A stretch of 64,000 bases of DNA from CF-118 sp035934385 (GTDB taxonomy: Bacteria > Chloroflexota > Dormibacteria > Dormibacterales > Dormibacteraceae), in NCBI GenBank assembly GCA_035934385.1, contig DASYXY010000087.1, forward strand, positions 62,001 through 126,000, given 5' to 3'. Both the position numbers and the translations under genes were made by a program. The notes below the pieces were generated by a model, which was not told the origin of the DNA, made no database searches, and saw nothing but the letters and a program-made list of their open reading frames with translations. Below, one piece after another: positions 1 through 10,554 of this stretch. Numbering within the stretch: position 1 is the first letter of the stretch; every line of letters begins with the position of its first letter.

Positions 1-1046
1 CGCGCTGCCTTCACCGACGCGTTGATGTCCAGCGCGCCCGCCATCACCTTCGGCTGGTTGGCCACGATCCCGACTGGCTGGCCGTCGAGGTGCGCAAACC
101 CGACGACGATGTTCATCGCGTAATACGGCTGCACCTCGAAGAAGTCGGCGTTGTCGACGACAGGCCGGATCACGTCCTTGATGTCGTACGACTCCTTCGA
201 AGAGTTGGGAATGATCGTGGCGAGTCGCGGGTCGGCCCGCTCGACGTCGTCGGTCGGCGGCAGACGCGGCGGCTCGACGTCGCAGCTCTGCGGGATGAAT
301 GAAAGGAGCCGCCGCACCTGGGCGAAGCACTCGTCCTCGGTGGCGGCCAGGAAGTGCGCGACGCCCGATTTGACGTTGTGCACCTCCGCGCCGCCTAGCG
401 AGTCGAACGTGACCTCTTCGCCGGTGGTGACCCGGATCACCTCCGGGCCGGTGATGAACATGTAGCCCACCTCGTGGACCATGAAGGTGAAGTCGGTCAT
501 CGCAGGCGAGTAAACGGCGCCGCCGGTGCAGGGTCCGAGGATCAGGCTCAGCTGCGGGATGACGCCGCTGGATTCGACGTTGCGCCAGAAGATCTCGGCG
601 TAGCCCGCAAGCGAAACAACGCCCTCCTGGATGCGGGCGCCGCCCGAGTCGTTGATCCCGATGATCGGGATGCGGTTCTTCAGGGCGAGGTCCATGACCT
701 TGATGACCTTCTCCGCGAAGACCTCGCCGAGCGAACCGCCGAACACGGTCGCGTCGTGACTGAAGAGCATCACGTCGCGCCCGCCGATCTTGGCCAGCCC
801 GGTCACGACGCCATCGCCGGCGACGCGCTTCGACTCGAGGCCGAAGCCCGCCGCGCGGTTGACCGCAAAGATGTCCAGCTCCTCGAACGAGTTGCGGTCC
901 ACCAGGCGCGAGATGCGCTCGCGCGCGGTCAGCTTGCCTTTGGCGTGCTGGCGGTTGAACGCCTCGGCGTCGCCATGGCCGGCCTCGTACTTCCGCTGCC
1001 GCAACAGGTTCAGAGGGTCGACCTTGTGGCCCTTGGAGTCGCTCAA
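1..1046 (-). CDS. acyl-CoA carboxylase, carboxyltransferase subunit (C-terminus cut by window)
   Basis: Biotin-dependent carboxyltransferase of the crotonase-like AccD/PccB/MmdA family, expected to move CO2 between carboxybiotin and propionyl-CoA or methylmalonyl-CoA. The first 348 residues are present. The DSGGARIQEG oxyanion-loop motif lies at about residues 133-142, followed by a second glycine-rich loop (LGPCTGGAVYSPA). The N-terminus (KLTARER, LVDRNSFEE) is typical of the PccB group. The only plausible start is a TTG that overlaps the stop of the upstream VOC gene as TTGA, so translation is probably coupled. Placement after methylmalonyl-CoA epimerase and mutase supports propionyl/methylmalonyl-CoA as substrate. 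The biotin carboxylase and carrier subunits are not in the window, so a decarboxylase role (MmdA) cannot be excluded. Confidence 0.9.
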   Translation of the reverse strand, partial: MSDSKGHKVDPLNLLRQRKYEAGHGDAEAFNRQHAKGKLTARERISRLVDRNSFEELDIFAVNRAAGFGLESKRVAGDGVVTGLAKIGGRDVMLFSHDATVFGGSLGEVFAEKVIKVMDLALKNRIPIIGINDSGGARIQEGVVSLAGYAEIFWRNVESSGVIPQLSLILGPCTGGAVYSPAMTDFTFMVHEVGYMFITGPEVIRVTTGEEVTFDSLGGAEVHNVKSGVAHFLAATEDECFAQVRRLLSFIPQSCDVEPPRLPPTDDVERADPRLATIIPNSSKESYDIKDVIRPVVDNADFFEVQPYYAMNIVVGFAHLDGQPVGIVANQPKVMAGALDINASVKAA

Positions 1047-1458
1047 ATCTTGATGCCGACCTCTTCGAACATCCACCGGTGCCCCTCCAGGTCTTCGACG
1101 CGATAGTGCCGTCCGTCCGGCGTGTCCTCGATCTCGGAGAGGATTCGCGCGCCGGCGGCTCTGGCCTGCGCGAAATGAGCATCGAGATCCTCGACCTGGA
1201 CGAGAACGCCATCGATGATGTAGGGCACAAGCGACCACCTGGCCGCCGCCTCACAGTGCTCGCGATGATGTTTCGGGCTCTCGTAGTCCGGGGTCGGCGT
1301 GGCCAGCATGATGATCGAGTCACCGGCCTCGAGCTCTCCATGCGTGAGCCGGCCGCTGTCATCCAACCGACGGTCCGCCTCGACGAAGCCGAACGCATCT
1401 ATCAGCCAGTCCATGGCTGCGTTCCCATCCTCGTAGGCAATCATCGGAACGACTGGCA

Positions 1459-1459
<1 letters not shown>
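1043..1459 (-). CDS. VOC (glyoxalase/bleomycin-resistance) family protein
   Basis: A 138-residue single-unit vicinal-oxygen-chelate protein of the PhnB-like type, with the pattern of N-terminal beta-alpha-beta followed by a second half ending in a VEDLEGHRWMFEEV motif typical of the family. The ATG at 1459 overlaps the mutase stop by one base (TAATG), which is why it is preferred over longer in-frame starts inside the mutase gene. It sits between the mutase and the carboxyltransferase genes, but its sequence is distinct from the real epimerase at 3024-3425, so I do not assign it that role. Substrate unknown. Confidence 0.8.
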
Positions 1460-3023
<1,564 letters not shown>

Positions 3024-3027
<4 letters not shown>

Positions 3028-3425
3028 GCTTCGACGAGCTCGGTGAGGACACCGCCCATGGTCTTCGGATGCAGGAAGGCGATGCGCGAGCCGTGGAGCC
3101 CGACCCGAGGCTCCTGATCGATCAGCTCGAGGCCCGCCGCGCGCGCCTCCTCGAGCGCCCGGTCGATGTCCGCGACCGCATACGCGACGTGGTGCAGGCC
3201 CGGACCCCTGCGGGCGATGAACTTGCCCACTGGCGATTCGTCGGTGGTTGGCCGCAGCAGCTCCACCTCGCCCTCCCCTGTACGGATGAAAGCGGCCTCG
3301 AGACCGTCGGTCTCGCTCACGGTCCGCTGCACCAGCTCCGCTCCGAACGCTGACGTGTACAGGCGGATTGACTCGTCCATGTCGGTCACCGCGACGCCGA
3401 CGTGGTGGATTCGATCCAGCCTCAC
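3024..3425 (-). CDS. mce: methylmalonyl-CoA epimerase
   Basis: Converts (S)- to (R)-methylmalonyl-CoA, linking propionyl-CoA carboxylation to the mutase. The 133-residue VOC fold shows the expected metal ligands: H8 (IHHVGVAV), E55 (VELLRP), H79 (GLHHVAYAV) and E129 (LTELVEA). The family motif SPVGKFIARRGPGLHH is present. Start and stop both overlap neighbouring genes by four bases (ATGA), placing it firmly in one operon with the SCP2-like genes upstream and the mutase downstream. Confidence 0.95.
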
Positions 3426-3877
3426 TGCACTGAGAAGACTCGGGTGACTGCGTTGAGCGTGAGCAGGTTGGGCAGCAGCCCGTCGATCTTCAAGCTGCCG
3501 CGGAGCAGCTTCAGCGCCACGCCGCGGCCGACCTCGTCGACGTAGATCGGTAGACCGAGCGGTCCGATCTTCAGATTGCTCAGGTTCATCACGGTCTCCG
3601 CATCGGTTCGGATGGTGATGGTGCGGCGAGGCTTCAGGCCGTTGTGCACGACGAGCTTGCCGCCCTTGAAGTCGAGAGTCACTCCTTCGTCGATGTCCGT
3701 GACGAAGATCCCAACGCGCGCGACCAGGTTCTCGAAGTCGCCCTGCTTCTCCTCGCGGCCCTTGACGTTGGCCTCGATCAGGCCGCCGAGCATCGACGAG
3801 AACGCGCTCGGCTCCTGGTCGGCGTACTCGACCAGAGGCCGCTCATCCTCGGCGGACTTCAGCTTTCGTCGGGCCAT
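3422..3877 (-). CDS. SCP2-like sterol/lipid-binding domain protein (second copy)
   Basis: A 151-residue protein whose residues 45-150 resemble an SCP2 sterol-binding domain (VTLDFKGGKLVVHNG, followed by RTITIRTDAETVMNLSNL and GSLKIDGLLPNLLTL). The N-terminal 40 residues are charged and not recognised. Its ATG lies 19 bases inside the preceding SCP2 gene, and its stop overlaps the epimerase start as ATGA. SCP2 proteins bind acyl chains or acyl-CoA in a hydrophobic tunnel. Two of them ahead of methylmalonyl-CoA genes suggest fatty-acyl or branched-chain lipid handling, but that is inference. Confidence 0.75.
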   Translation of the reverse strand: MARRKLKSAEDERPLVEYADQEPSAFSSMLGGLIEANVKGREEKQGDFENLVARVGIFVTDIDEGVTLDFKGGKLVVHNGLKPRRTITIRTDAETVMNLSNLKIGPLGLPIYVDEVGRGVALKLLRGSLKIDGLLPNLLTLNAVTRVFSVQ

Positions 3878-4281
3878 TCGACGGGCACTCGCGTGGTGCA
3901 CTCGGTCATCTCCTGCGATGCCTTCGTGTACCGCACGATCGTCGGCAGATCTCCTTTGAGCTTGAGCTTGCCCTGCAGCATGCCCTTTGTCGCGTCGAGC
4001 TGCTTCGTGGCCACTTCCTTCCATCGCGTGTATGGCGCGGTGATCACGAAGTCGCACTTCTGCGCGTCGGCGGCCGTGCCCACCGTGACGTTGCGAGCCT
4101 TGCCCTCGTAAAGGTCCATGACGATGCCCCTTGCGTCGGGGAAGTGCTTGTCCGGCTCGGCCTCGACCACGAGACCCACTGTCCACTTCCAGCCCTTGGC
4201 CGCCTGCTCGTAGACACTCGACTTGTTGACCTCGTCTTTGAACTCCGAGGCCCATTCACTGGAAAAAGCCTTGACCACCAT
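3859..4281 (-). CDS. SCP2 sterol-binding domain protein
   Basis: A 140-residue putative sterol carrier/lipid-transfer protein. It has the SCP2 order: an amphipathic N-terminal helix (FKDEVNKSSVYEQAAKGW), beta strands (WTVGLVVEAEPDKHF, GIVMDLYEGKA), and a C-terminal segment with MLQGKLKLKGD, the classic SCP2 turn before the last helix. The ATG at 4281 is chosen over the TTG one codon earlier because it sits 6 bases after a perfect AGGAGG. It is the first gene of the methylmalonyl-CoA operon and is divergent from a WS/DGAT acyltransferase, which fits a lipid-metabolism context. Confidence 0.82.
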   Translation of the reverse strand: MVVKAFSSEWASEFKDEVNKSSVYEQAAKGWKWTVGLVVEAEPDKHFPDARGIVMDLYEGKARNVTVGTAADAQKCDFVITAPYTRWKEVATKQLDATKGMLQGKLKLKGDLPTIVRYTKASQEMTECTTRVPVEWPDES

Positions 4282-4287
4282 CAAAAA

Positions 4288-4293
4288 CCTCCT
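4288..4293 (-). promoter_or_regulatory. strong Shine-Dalgarno of the SCP2 gene
   Basis: Perfect AGGAGG on the minus strand, 6 bases before the ATG at 4281. It decides that start. Strong SD sequences are unusual in this window, where many lead genes appear leaderless. Confidence 0.8.
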
Positions 4294-4330
4294 GCCGGAC
4301 CCACCGCTTCAAGCCAGAAGGTTACAGGCC

Positions 4331-4336
4331 TAGGAT
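4331..4336 (+). promoter_or_regulatory. candidate leaderless -10 box (TAGGAT)
   Basis: TAGGAT followed by 7 bases and the ATG at 4344. Transcription would then begin at or next to the start codon, and there is no SD upstream of that ATG. Confidence 0.5.
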
Positions 4337-4343
4337 TCGCCGC

Positions 4344-5750
4344 ATGGCCAAAGGCGCGGCCTTCTTCGAACCGCTCACCGCAAGGGACGCGTGGTTTCTT
4401 TATGCGGAGCGCGCGGAAACGCCGCTCGACCTCGGCACGGTCTACGTGTTCGAAGGCGGCTCGCGCGTGCCCGGCGGCCGCGGCGCCGCCGGCGTCGAGG
4501 AGACCGTCCGCGAACGGATCCACCTCGTGCCGCGCTACCGCCAACGCATCCACCGCGTCCCCCTCAACCTTGCGCACCCGGTGTGGGTCGACGACCCAAA
4601 CTTCGACCTCGGCCAACACATCCGCCGCGAGGTCCTGCCGCCGCCCGGCGACGGCGCGCAAGTACGGCGCCTGGTGATGCACATCCTCGCCCGCCCTCTG
4701 GATATGCGCCGCCCGCTCTGGGAGATGACAATCGTCACTGGACTTCGCGACGGCAAGGTCGTGATCGTCAACCGCGCGCACCATGCGATGGTCGACGGCG
4801 TCTCGAGCGTGGACATTCTCACGCTGCTGCTCGACACGACGCCCGAGAGCTACAGACCGGATCCGCCCGGCGAGCCATGGACGCCGCGGCCCGAGCCCTC
4901 CAACTGGCAGCTGATCCGCCCGATGCTCTGGGACCTCCGCACCGCGCGCAGCGGGGAGCGCAGCATCGTGCCTGCCGTATGGAAGACGCGCTCGCTTCCC
5001 TGGACCGGGATGTGGAAGCTCGGGGGCAAGATGGCGACGCGCCGTCCCGACCTCTTCTTCAACCGCAAGATCGGGCCGCAGCGAACCGGCCGTGGGCTGA
5101 AGGTCCCGCTGGCCGCGTTCAAAGCCCTCAAGGAGCGGTACGGCTGCACGGTGAACGACGCGGTGCTCGCGGTCGTGTCGGAGGGGCTTCACCGCTGGTT
5201 CGAGGCGCGGGGTGGCCCAGTACCCGAGAAGGTGCGGGTCTTCTGTCCGGTGAGCGTGCGTGGCGACCAGGACCGCGGCCGCCCCGGCAACCAGATCAGC
5301 GGCATGGTGCTCGAGCTGCCGACGGGCGATGTGACCATCGAGGAGCGGCTGCGCCGCATCAACGTCTCCACCGGCGACCTCAAGCGCACGCGCCAGGCGG
5401 TGGCGGCGGACAAGCTCGCCGGGCTCGCGGACTGGGCGCCGCCCAGCCTGCTGGTGCTGGCGGGCCGGTTGATGTCCAACCCGCAGGCCGGCGCCAACAT
5501 CAACGTCACCAACATCCCGGGTCCGCAGTTCCCGCTCTACTCGGGTGGCGCGCAGCTGCTCGAGGTCTGGCCGTTCGCGCCGCTGTACCCGACGATGGGG
5601 CTCGGGGTCGCGATCGTCTCCTACAACGGCGAGGCTTACTTCGGGCTGACGGCCGACCCCGGTCTCGTGCCCGACGTCGAGGACTTCACCGCCCGGCTGC
5701 GCGAGGCGGCGGACGAAACTACCGCTTTGGCGGCTACGCCCGGAGCGTGA
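4344..5750 (+). CDS. WS/DGAT-family O-acyltransferase
   Basis: Wax ester synthase/acyl-CoA:diacylglycerol acyltransferase, transferring acyl groups from acyl-CoA to long-chain alcohols or diacylglycerol for storage lipid. Length 468 residues, normal for the family. The catalytic HHxxxDG motif is HHAMVDG at 146-152, preceded by the conserved PLWEMTIVTGL. Other hallmarks are GCTVNDAVLAVV near 280, NQISGMVLELPTG near 325 and the NVTNIPGP motif near 395. Tail-to-tail with the S9-FHA gene, overlapping it by 17 bases. A second, truncated-by-window copy starts at 63574. Confidence 0.93.
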   Translation: MAKGAAFFEPLTARDAWFLYAERAETPLDLGTVYVFEGGSRVPGGRGAAGVEETVRERIHLVPRYRQRIHRVPLNLAHPVWVDDPNFDLGQHIRREVLPPPGDGAQVRRLVMHILARPLDMRRPLWEMTIVTGLRDGKVVIVNRAHHAMVDGVSSVDILTLLLDTTPESYRPDPPGEPWTPRPEPSNWQLIRPMLWDLRTARSGERSIVPAVWKTRSLPWTGMWKLGGKMATRRPDLFFNRKIGPQRTGRGLKVPLAAFKALKERYGCTVNDAVLAVVSEGLHRWFEARGGPVPEKVRVFCPVSVRGDQDRGRPGNQISGMVLELPTGDVTIEERLRRINVSTGDLKRTRQAVAADKLAGLADWAPPSLLVLAGRLMSNPQAGANINVTNIPGPQFPLYSGGAQLLEVWPFAPLYPTMGLGVAIVSYNGEAYFGLTADPGLVPDVEDFTARLREAADETTALAATPGA

Positions 5751-8700
5751 AGCGGATCGTGTTCTGGCCGATGGAGATCACGTCTCCATGGTCCAGCTGT
5801 TTGTCGATGATCGGCTCGCCGTTGACCAGCGTTCCGTTCGTGCTGCCGAGGTCGCTGACCCAGTAGAAACCGCCGCGCACCTCGATCCGGCAGTGGTGGC
5901 CCGAGGTGGCCGGGTCGCCGATGATGATGTCGTTGTCCGGCGCGCGGCCTACCGTCGCGGACGAATCAGGGATGCCGACCACCCGGCGTGCGAACGGCCC
6001 TGTCTCGAACGTCAGCTTCGCGGGCGGCTCGCCCTGGGCGGACGGTTCCGGCTCGAGCGTGTGCAGCGCCAGCGTCTCCTTGGTGGGATTGGCCTGAGGC
6101 GGCGACCACGCCGGCATGATCGAGGTCGCAGCCTCTGAGCCGACTCCGCCGTCGACCGCGGGCTCGGGCACGGCCGCAGCCGCTGCTGCTCCTCCCGGCC
6201 AGGCCACGATGGTCGAGCCGCCGGCGGGCTGCGCCGGCGGCACGGTCGGCGCAAGGGTCGGCGGTTCCGGGACCGGCGCGGGAGGAGCGGGCCTTTCCAC
6301 CGCATCCCAGGTCGAGGGCGGCGCTGTGGCGGCGGGCTCCTGGTCCCACGTCGGGCCCGGTGGCGCCGCGGGCTGCTCCTCCCACGTGGGTGCGGCAGCC
6401 GCGGCTGGCTCCTGCCAGGCGGGGGTGACCGGCGCCGGCTCGGGAAGGGGCGCCTCACCCCACGTCGGTTCGGCGGGAGCGGGCGACGGCTGAGGCGCCG
6501 CTGCAGGCTCTGGCGGCGCTGCTGCGGCCGGGTATGCGACATGGATGGTCGCCTCCTCAAGCGCGGGCGCTTGCGTCTCGGCCGGCAGAGTCGTGACCAC
6601 CTGCGTGTCCGCGACCGGCTCTGGTTCGGCCGCGACGGCCGGCTCGGGCGGAGCCTCCGCGGCCACCGCCTCCGGGGTCTCGATCGTGACCGTCTCAGCT
6701 ACCGCCACTGGCTCCGGCTCAGCCGGAGAAGGCTCGGCCTCGGCCACCGGTTCCGCTTCCGCCGGCGCTTCGGCGACCACCACCGGCTCTGCCTCCGCGG
6801 CCTCCTCGGCCGTGGGCGGGGGCAGCTCGACGAGCTCTGGCGCCGGCTCAGGCTCGGCCGCCGCCTGGGCAACCGGCGCCAGCTCGGGTTCAGGTACAAC
6901 CGGCGGCTCTGGCGCCGGCGCCTCCTCGACCGGCGGGGCCGGCGGCACCGTGGCGGTGACCCCCTCGGCTCGCTCGATCGTGTGAGTCCCGAGGAAGCGC
7001 TCGAACCATCCGGCGATCCGGCGCAGCCGCTCGACCCTGCGGTCGGGACGCCCGTTGCGGGAGATGTCGTGCGACTCCTCGGGGAAGCGCACCATCTCAG
7101 CGGTCTGGCCCAGCAGTCGCATCGCGCCGAACAGCTCCTCCGACTGCGAGATCGCGCAGCGCAGATCCATCTCTCCGCACGTCAGCAGCAGCGGCGTCTT
7201 CATCTCGCGCACGTACTTGATTGGCGACCGCTCCCACAGGGCGTCCTGGTCCGGCCACGGCGCAGGACCGAGCTCGAGCTCGCCCCAGAGCACGATGTCG
7301 TGCTGTGCGTACTCACTCACCAGGTTCGAGATTGATCGCATCGACACCGCGGCCGCGAACCGTGTCGTGTGGCCGATAGCCCAGTTGGTCATGAAGCCGC
7401 CGTACGAGCCGCCGCCGATGCCCATCCGCGCGGTATCGACCGCACCGGTGCGCTCGATCACCTGGTCGAGCGCGGTCATGAGGTCGACGTAGTCCTTGCC
7501 TCCCCATTCCTTCACCACGGCGCGGCGGAATACCTCTCCATAACCATCGGACCCGCGCGGGTTCATGTAGAAGACGAGAAAGCCCATGCCTGCGAGGACC
7601 TGGAACTCGTGGAAGAAGGCCCAGCCGTACTCCGCGTGCGGGCCTCCATGCACCTCCATCACGAGCGGGTACTGCTTGGAAGGATCAAAGCCAGGCGGTT
7701 TCAGGAGCCAACCCTGCATCACCCAACCGTCTGGAGCGGTGAACGAGTGCTCCTCGGGCTGCGCGATGTAGCGCTCGCGAAGCCACGGGTTGAGATCGGT
7801 GAGCCGCGCCTCCGCGCCCTGCATCACGACATGAAGCTCGCCCGGGTCGTTCGTGTCGGAAGCTGCGAACGCGATGACGCCACCGGCGACGTCGAAGTCG
7901 TAGATGCGCCGCTGCCCGCCCACCTCGGCGCGCACGTTGCCGTCGAGGTCGACTGAGTAGATGCCAGTCGCTCCAGGTCCGCTCGCCGGAAAGTACACCC
8001 GGTCCCCGTCGCGAGACCAGCACATCGGTACTCCATGGCCTGCGCGCATGTCGCTGATGACTCCGTCTCCGACCGCGAGGTCGAGGTTGGCGGTGATGCA
8101 TCGAGCCGTCCCGCTTGTCGCGGGCACGATCCACAACCGGTCGAGCAGCCCGGCCTCGTCGCCGTTCAGCGAGCTGTACGCGATCACGTCGCCGCGTGGT
8201 GACCAGATCGGCGACACGATGTCGTAGCCGGTCGCGATCTTCTCGAGGTTGCCGCTGAAGTCGAGGGTGTACACGTGCGTCTCGCGGCGCAGGTCGCGAT
8301 CTTCGTCGGCGTTGCCGATGACCACGAGCCGGGTTCCGTCCGGCGACCAGTCGAGGCCGCCAACGTCCCACGCACCATTGGTCAGCTGCGTCGCTTGCCC
8401 ACCCTCTGCGGACACGACAAAAACGTGCTGGTGGCGGCCATCGCGGTAGCCGACGCCGTCGTACTTGTAGTCAAGGGTGCTCGCGATGCGCGCGACCGGA
8501 GTGCGCCGAACCTGGTCGCTACTCTCTGGAGGACGCGGGTCGTCGACCACGCCGACCGGCTCCGAGAGCACCTTGCCGAGGAACGCGACATGCGTTCCGT
8601 CCGGCGACCAGACCGGCGAGCTCGCGCCTTCGGGCAGCGAGCTCAGCTGCCGCGATGCGCCGCTCGCGAGGTCGAGCACGAATATCTGGTCGGCGGCACC

Positions 8701-8952
8701 ACGCTTGCTGGCGAAAGCGAGGTGGCGGCCGTCGGCCGACCATTCAGGCCCGTGGTCGTGACGCTGTCCCACAGCGGCCTCGATCGGCTCGGGGTCGAGC
8801 ACACGGCGCACCACCACCCGGCTCTGGTTGCTGCGTGACTCGGCGTCCGCCCACCTCACCTCGTACGCGACGTATTCGGCGCTCGGGCTCAGACGGACAT
8901 GATCGAGCCAGCGGAACCTGTAGATGTCTTCCGGACGGAGGGGGGCGGGCAA
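5734..8952 (-). CDS. S9 prolyl-oligopeptidase-type peptidase fused to a C-terminal FHA domain
   Basis: A 1072-residue protein with three parts. Residues 1-655 form a dipeptidyl/acylaminoacyl peptidase: WD40-like beta-propeller repeats (SPDGTHVAF, SPDGTRLVVIGN) then an alpha/beta hydrolase with S516 (GGGSYGGF), D596 (GEMDLRCA) and H628 (EESHDIS). Residues about 665-975 are a low-complexity Pro/Ala/Glu linker. Residues 980-1072 are an FHA phosphothreonine-binding domain with conserved GR, SGHH and GSTNGT elements. The frame is open throughout, so this is not a readthrough artefact of an obvious frameshift. The start is TTG at 8952; an in-frame stop lies just upstream. No signal peptide or membrane segment is seen, so it is probably cytoplasmic and targeted to phosphorylated partners. 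The fusion is unusual. Confidence 0.9.
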   Translation of the reverse strand: MPAPLRPEDIYRFRWLDHVRLSPSAEYVAYEVRWADAESRSNQSRVVVRRVLDPEPIEAAVGQRHDHGPEWSADGRHLAFASKRGAADQIFVLDLASGASRQLSSLPEGASSPVWSPDGTHVAFLGKVLSEPVGVVDDPRPPESSDQVRRTPVARIASTLDYKYDGVGYRDGRHQHVFVVSAEGGQATQLTNGAWDVGGLDWSPDGTRLVVIGNADEDRDLRRETHVYTLDFSGNLEKIATGYDIVSPIWSPRGDVIAYSSLNGDEAGLLDRLWIVPATSGTARCITANLDLAVGDGVISDMRAGHGVPMCWSRDGDRVYFPASGPGATGIYSVDLDGNVRAEVGGQRRIYDFDVAGGVIAFAASDTNDPGELHVVMQGAEARLTDLNPWLRERYIAQPEEHSFTAPDGWVMQGWLLKPPGFDPSKQYPLVMEVHGGPHAEYGWAFFHEFQVLAGMGFLVFYMNPRGSDGYGEVFRRAVVKEWGGKDYVDLMTALDQVIERTGAVDTARMGIGGGSYGGFMTNWAIGHTTRFAAAVSMRSISNLVSEYAQHDIVLWGELELGPAPWPDQDALWERSPIKYVREMKTPLLLTCGEMDLRCAISQSEELFGAMRLLGQTAEMVRFPEESHDISRNGRPDRRVERLRRIAGWFERFLGTHTIERAEGVTATVPPAPPVEEAPAPEPPVVPEPELAPVAQAAAEPEPAPELVELPPPTAEEAAEAEPVVVAEAPAEAEPVAEAEPSPAEPEPVAVAETVTIETPEAVAAEAPPEPAVAAEPEPVADTQVVTTLPAETQAPALEEATIHVAYPAAAAPPEPAAAPQPSPAPAEPTWGEAPLPEPAPVTPAWQEPAAAAAPTWEEQPAAPPGPTWDQEPAATAPPSTWDAVERPAPPAPVPEPPTLAPTVPPAQPAGGSTIVAWPGGAAAAAAVPEPAVDGGVGSEAATSIMPAWSPPQANPTKETLALHTLEPEPSAQGEPPAKLTFETGPFARRVVGIPDSSATVGRAPDNDIIIGDPATSGHHCRIEVRGGFYWVSDLGSTNGTLVNGEPIIDKQLDHGDVISIGQNTIRFTLRA

Positions 8953-9051
8953 CGTTGTTGCCCCGATTTAAGCAGCAATGTCATCCGGAGTGCTGCCTCG
9001 CTTCGGTGCGATGTAACTGCGCTGCAACATTCGGCGGTAAAACTATGTGAA

Positions 9052-10554
9052 ATGGTTGCGATGAACGGCCGCCGGGCGTTGATCCACGGCTTCGGATGGG
9101 GCGCGCTCGCCGGGTTGGTGCTGGTGGCGCTGATGTATCTCGCCAGCCTGCTGCTCGATCTGCAGCCTCTCCCGCAGGCGCTCAACGAGCCTCTGCTCGC
9201 GATCATGCCTGGCTTCGTGTTCGGCTTTCTAATCGACAACCTGCAGCACGCGGGCAAGGTCGTCGAGGAGTTCGGCCTGATCGTGGCGATGATCGTCGGG
9301 CTGGGTCTCCTCGGCGCCGCGTGGGCATGGACCTCGCTTCGCTGGCATTTCCAGTACTCGGCGCTGGTGTTCTCAGCCGCCGCCTGGCTCGTGGTGGTCG
9401 CCGTTCTGCTACCGATTGGGGGCGAAGGCCTGTTCGGTCTCGACAGTGGGCTGACGACGCCGCTCGTCTGGGCCGCTCTGTTCGCCGTTTACGGCGTGGT
9501 GCTGCAGCTGGGCGGCCAACCCGACACCGCGCAAGCCGACCCCGATCGCCGGCGGCTGCTCAGTGCGCTGCCTCTCAGCCTCGGCGCGCTCAGCCTGGGG
9601 GTGCTGGCGTTCAAGCTCGCACCGAACTGGTACCAGGCGATCTTCAACCCGCCTGAGGCCGGCCTGTACGGCCGCTCGCCTCAGCTGACGCCGATCGACA
9701 ACTTCTACATCGTTTCGAAGAACTTCGGCGATCCAAACATCGACGGCGGCAGCTGGAGGTTGAAGATCGGAGGTCTCGTCGCCAATCCCGTCACGCTCAC
9801 GCTTCAGGACCTGCGTGCCCTTCCAACCACCACCGAGTACGTGACGCTGGAATGCATCAGCAACAACGTCGGCGGCAAGCTGATGAGCACCGGCATCTTC
9901 ACCGGCGTGTCATTGAAGTACCTCATCGAGCAAACGAACCCGATGGCATCGGGGACATGGGCCGCGTTCAAGGCGGAGGATGGCTACACCGAGAGCCTCC
10001 CGCTGTCGGCGATCAACTCCGAGCCGGAGATCCTCGTCGCCTACGAGCTCGATGGCCAGCAGCTGCCGATGGCCCACGGGTATCCAGCGCGCATCCTCAT
10101 CCCCGGTCGGTATGGCATGAAGGGTCCGAAGTGGCTCACCGAGATCGAGCTGGTCGATCACGAAAGCGGCGGTTACTGGGAGCAGCAAGGCTGGGACCAC
10201 AACGCGATCGTCAAGACGACCTCCCGCATCGACGTGCCGAACGACGGCGACATCGTCAAGGTGAGCGGCGTCACCATCAGCGGCGTCGCGTTTGCGGGCA
10301 CGCGCAGCATCGGCAAGGTCGAGGTGACCACAGACGGCGGGTCCACCTGGAACGAGGCACAGCGCACGGCCCCGCTGTCCCACCTGACGTGGGTGCTCTG
10401 GAACTACGACTGGACGCCTCCGCGGGAAGGCTCGTACCAGCTCGCCGTGCGGGCGACCGACGGCACGGGTGCTTTGCAGGACTCGAGCTCGGCGGCCAGC
10501 TATCCCGGCGGCGCCATGGGCTATCACGCGATTCACGTGGACGTCTCTAAGTAG
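9052..10554 (+). CDS. membrane-anchored sulfite-oxidase-family molybdopterin oxidoreductase
   Basis: 500 residues. The first ~190 hold about five or six hydrophobic helices (for example 12-36, 45-62, 75-92, 104-121, 135-152, 172-189). The rest is a SUOX-type molybdopterin domain: the Mo-ligand cysteine is C268 in TLECISNN, followed by AYELDGQQLPMAHGYPARILIPGRYG and WLTEIELVD. A C-terminal Mo-cofactor dimerisation domain has the usual GVAFAGTRSIGKVEVTTDGG and WVLWNYDWTPP motifs. The active site is predicted to face outside. No heme subunit is adjacent. Start is either ATG 9052 or ATG 9061. Substrate unknown (sulfite or another oxo-transfer substrate). Confidence 0.88.
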   Translation: MVAMNGRRALIHGFGWGALAGLVLVALMYLASLLLDLQPLPQALNEPLLAIMPGFVFGFLIDNLQHAGKVVEEFGLIVAMIVGLGLLGAAWAWTSLRWHFQYSALVFSAAAWLVVVAVLLPIGGEGLFGLDSGLTTPLVWAALFAVYGVVLQLGGQPDTAQADPDRRRLLSALPLSLGALSLGVLAFKLAPNWYQAIFNPPEAGLYGRSPQLTPIDNFYIVSKNFGDPNIDGGSWRLKIGGLVANPVTLTLQDLRALPTTTEYVTLECISNNVGGKLMSTGIFTGVSLKYLIEQTNPMASGTWAAFKAEDGYTESLPLSAINSEPEILVAYELDGQQLPMAHGYPARILIPGRYGMKGPKWLTEIELVDHESGGYWEQQGWDHNAIVKTTSRIDVPNDGDIVKVSGVTISGVAFAGTRSIGKVEVTTDGGSTWNEAQRTAPLSHLTWVLWNYDWTPPREGSYQLAVRATDGTGALQDSSSAASYPGGAMGYHAIHVDVSK

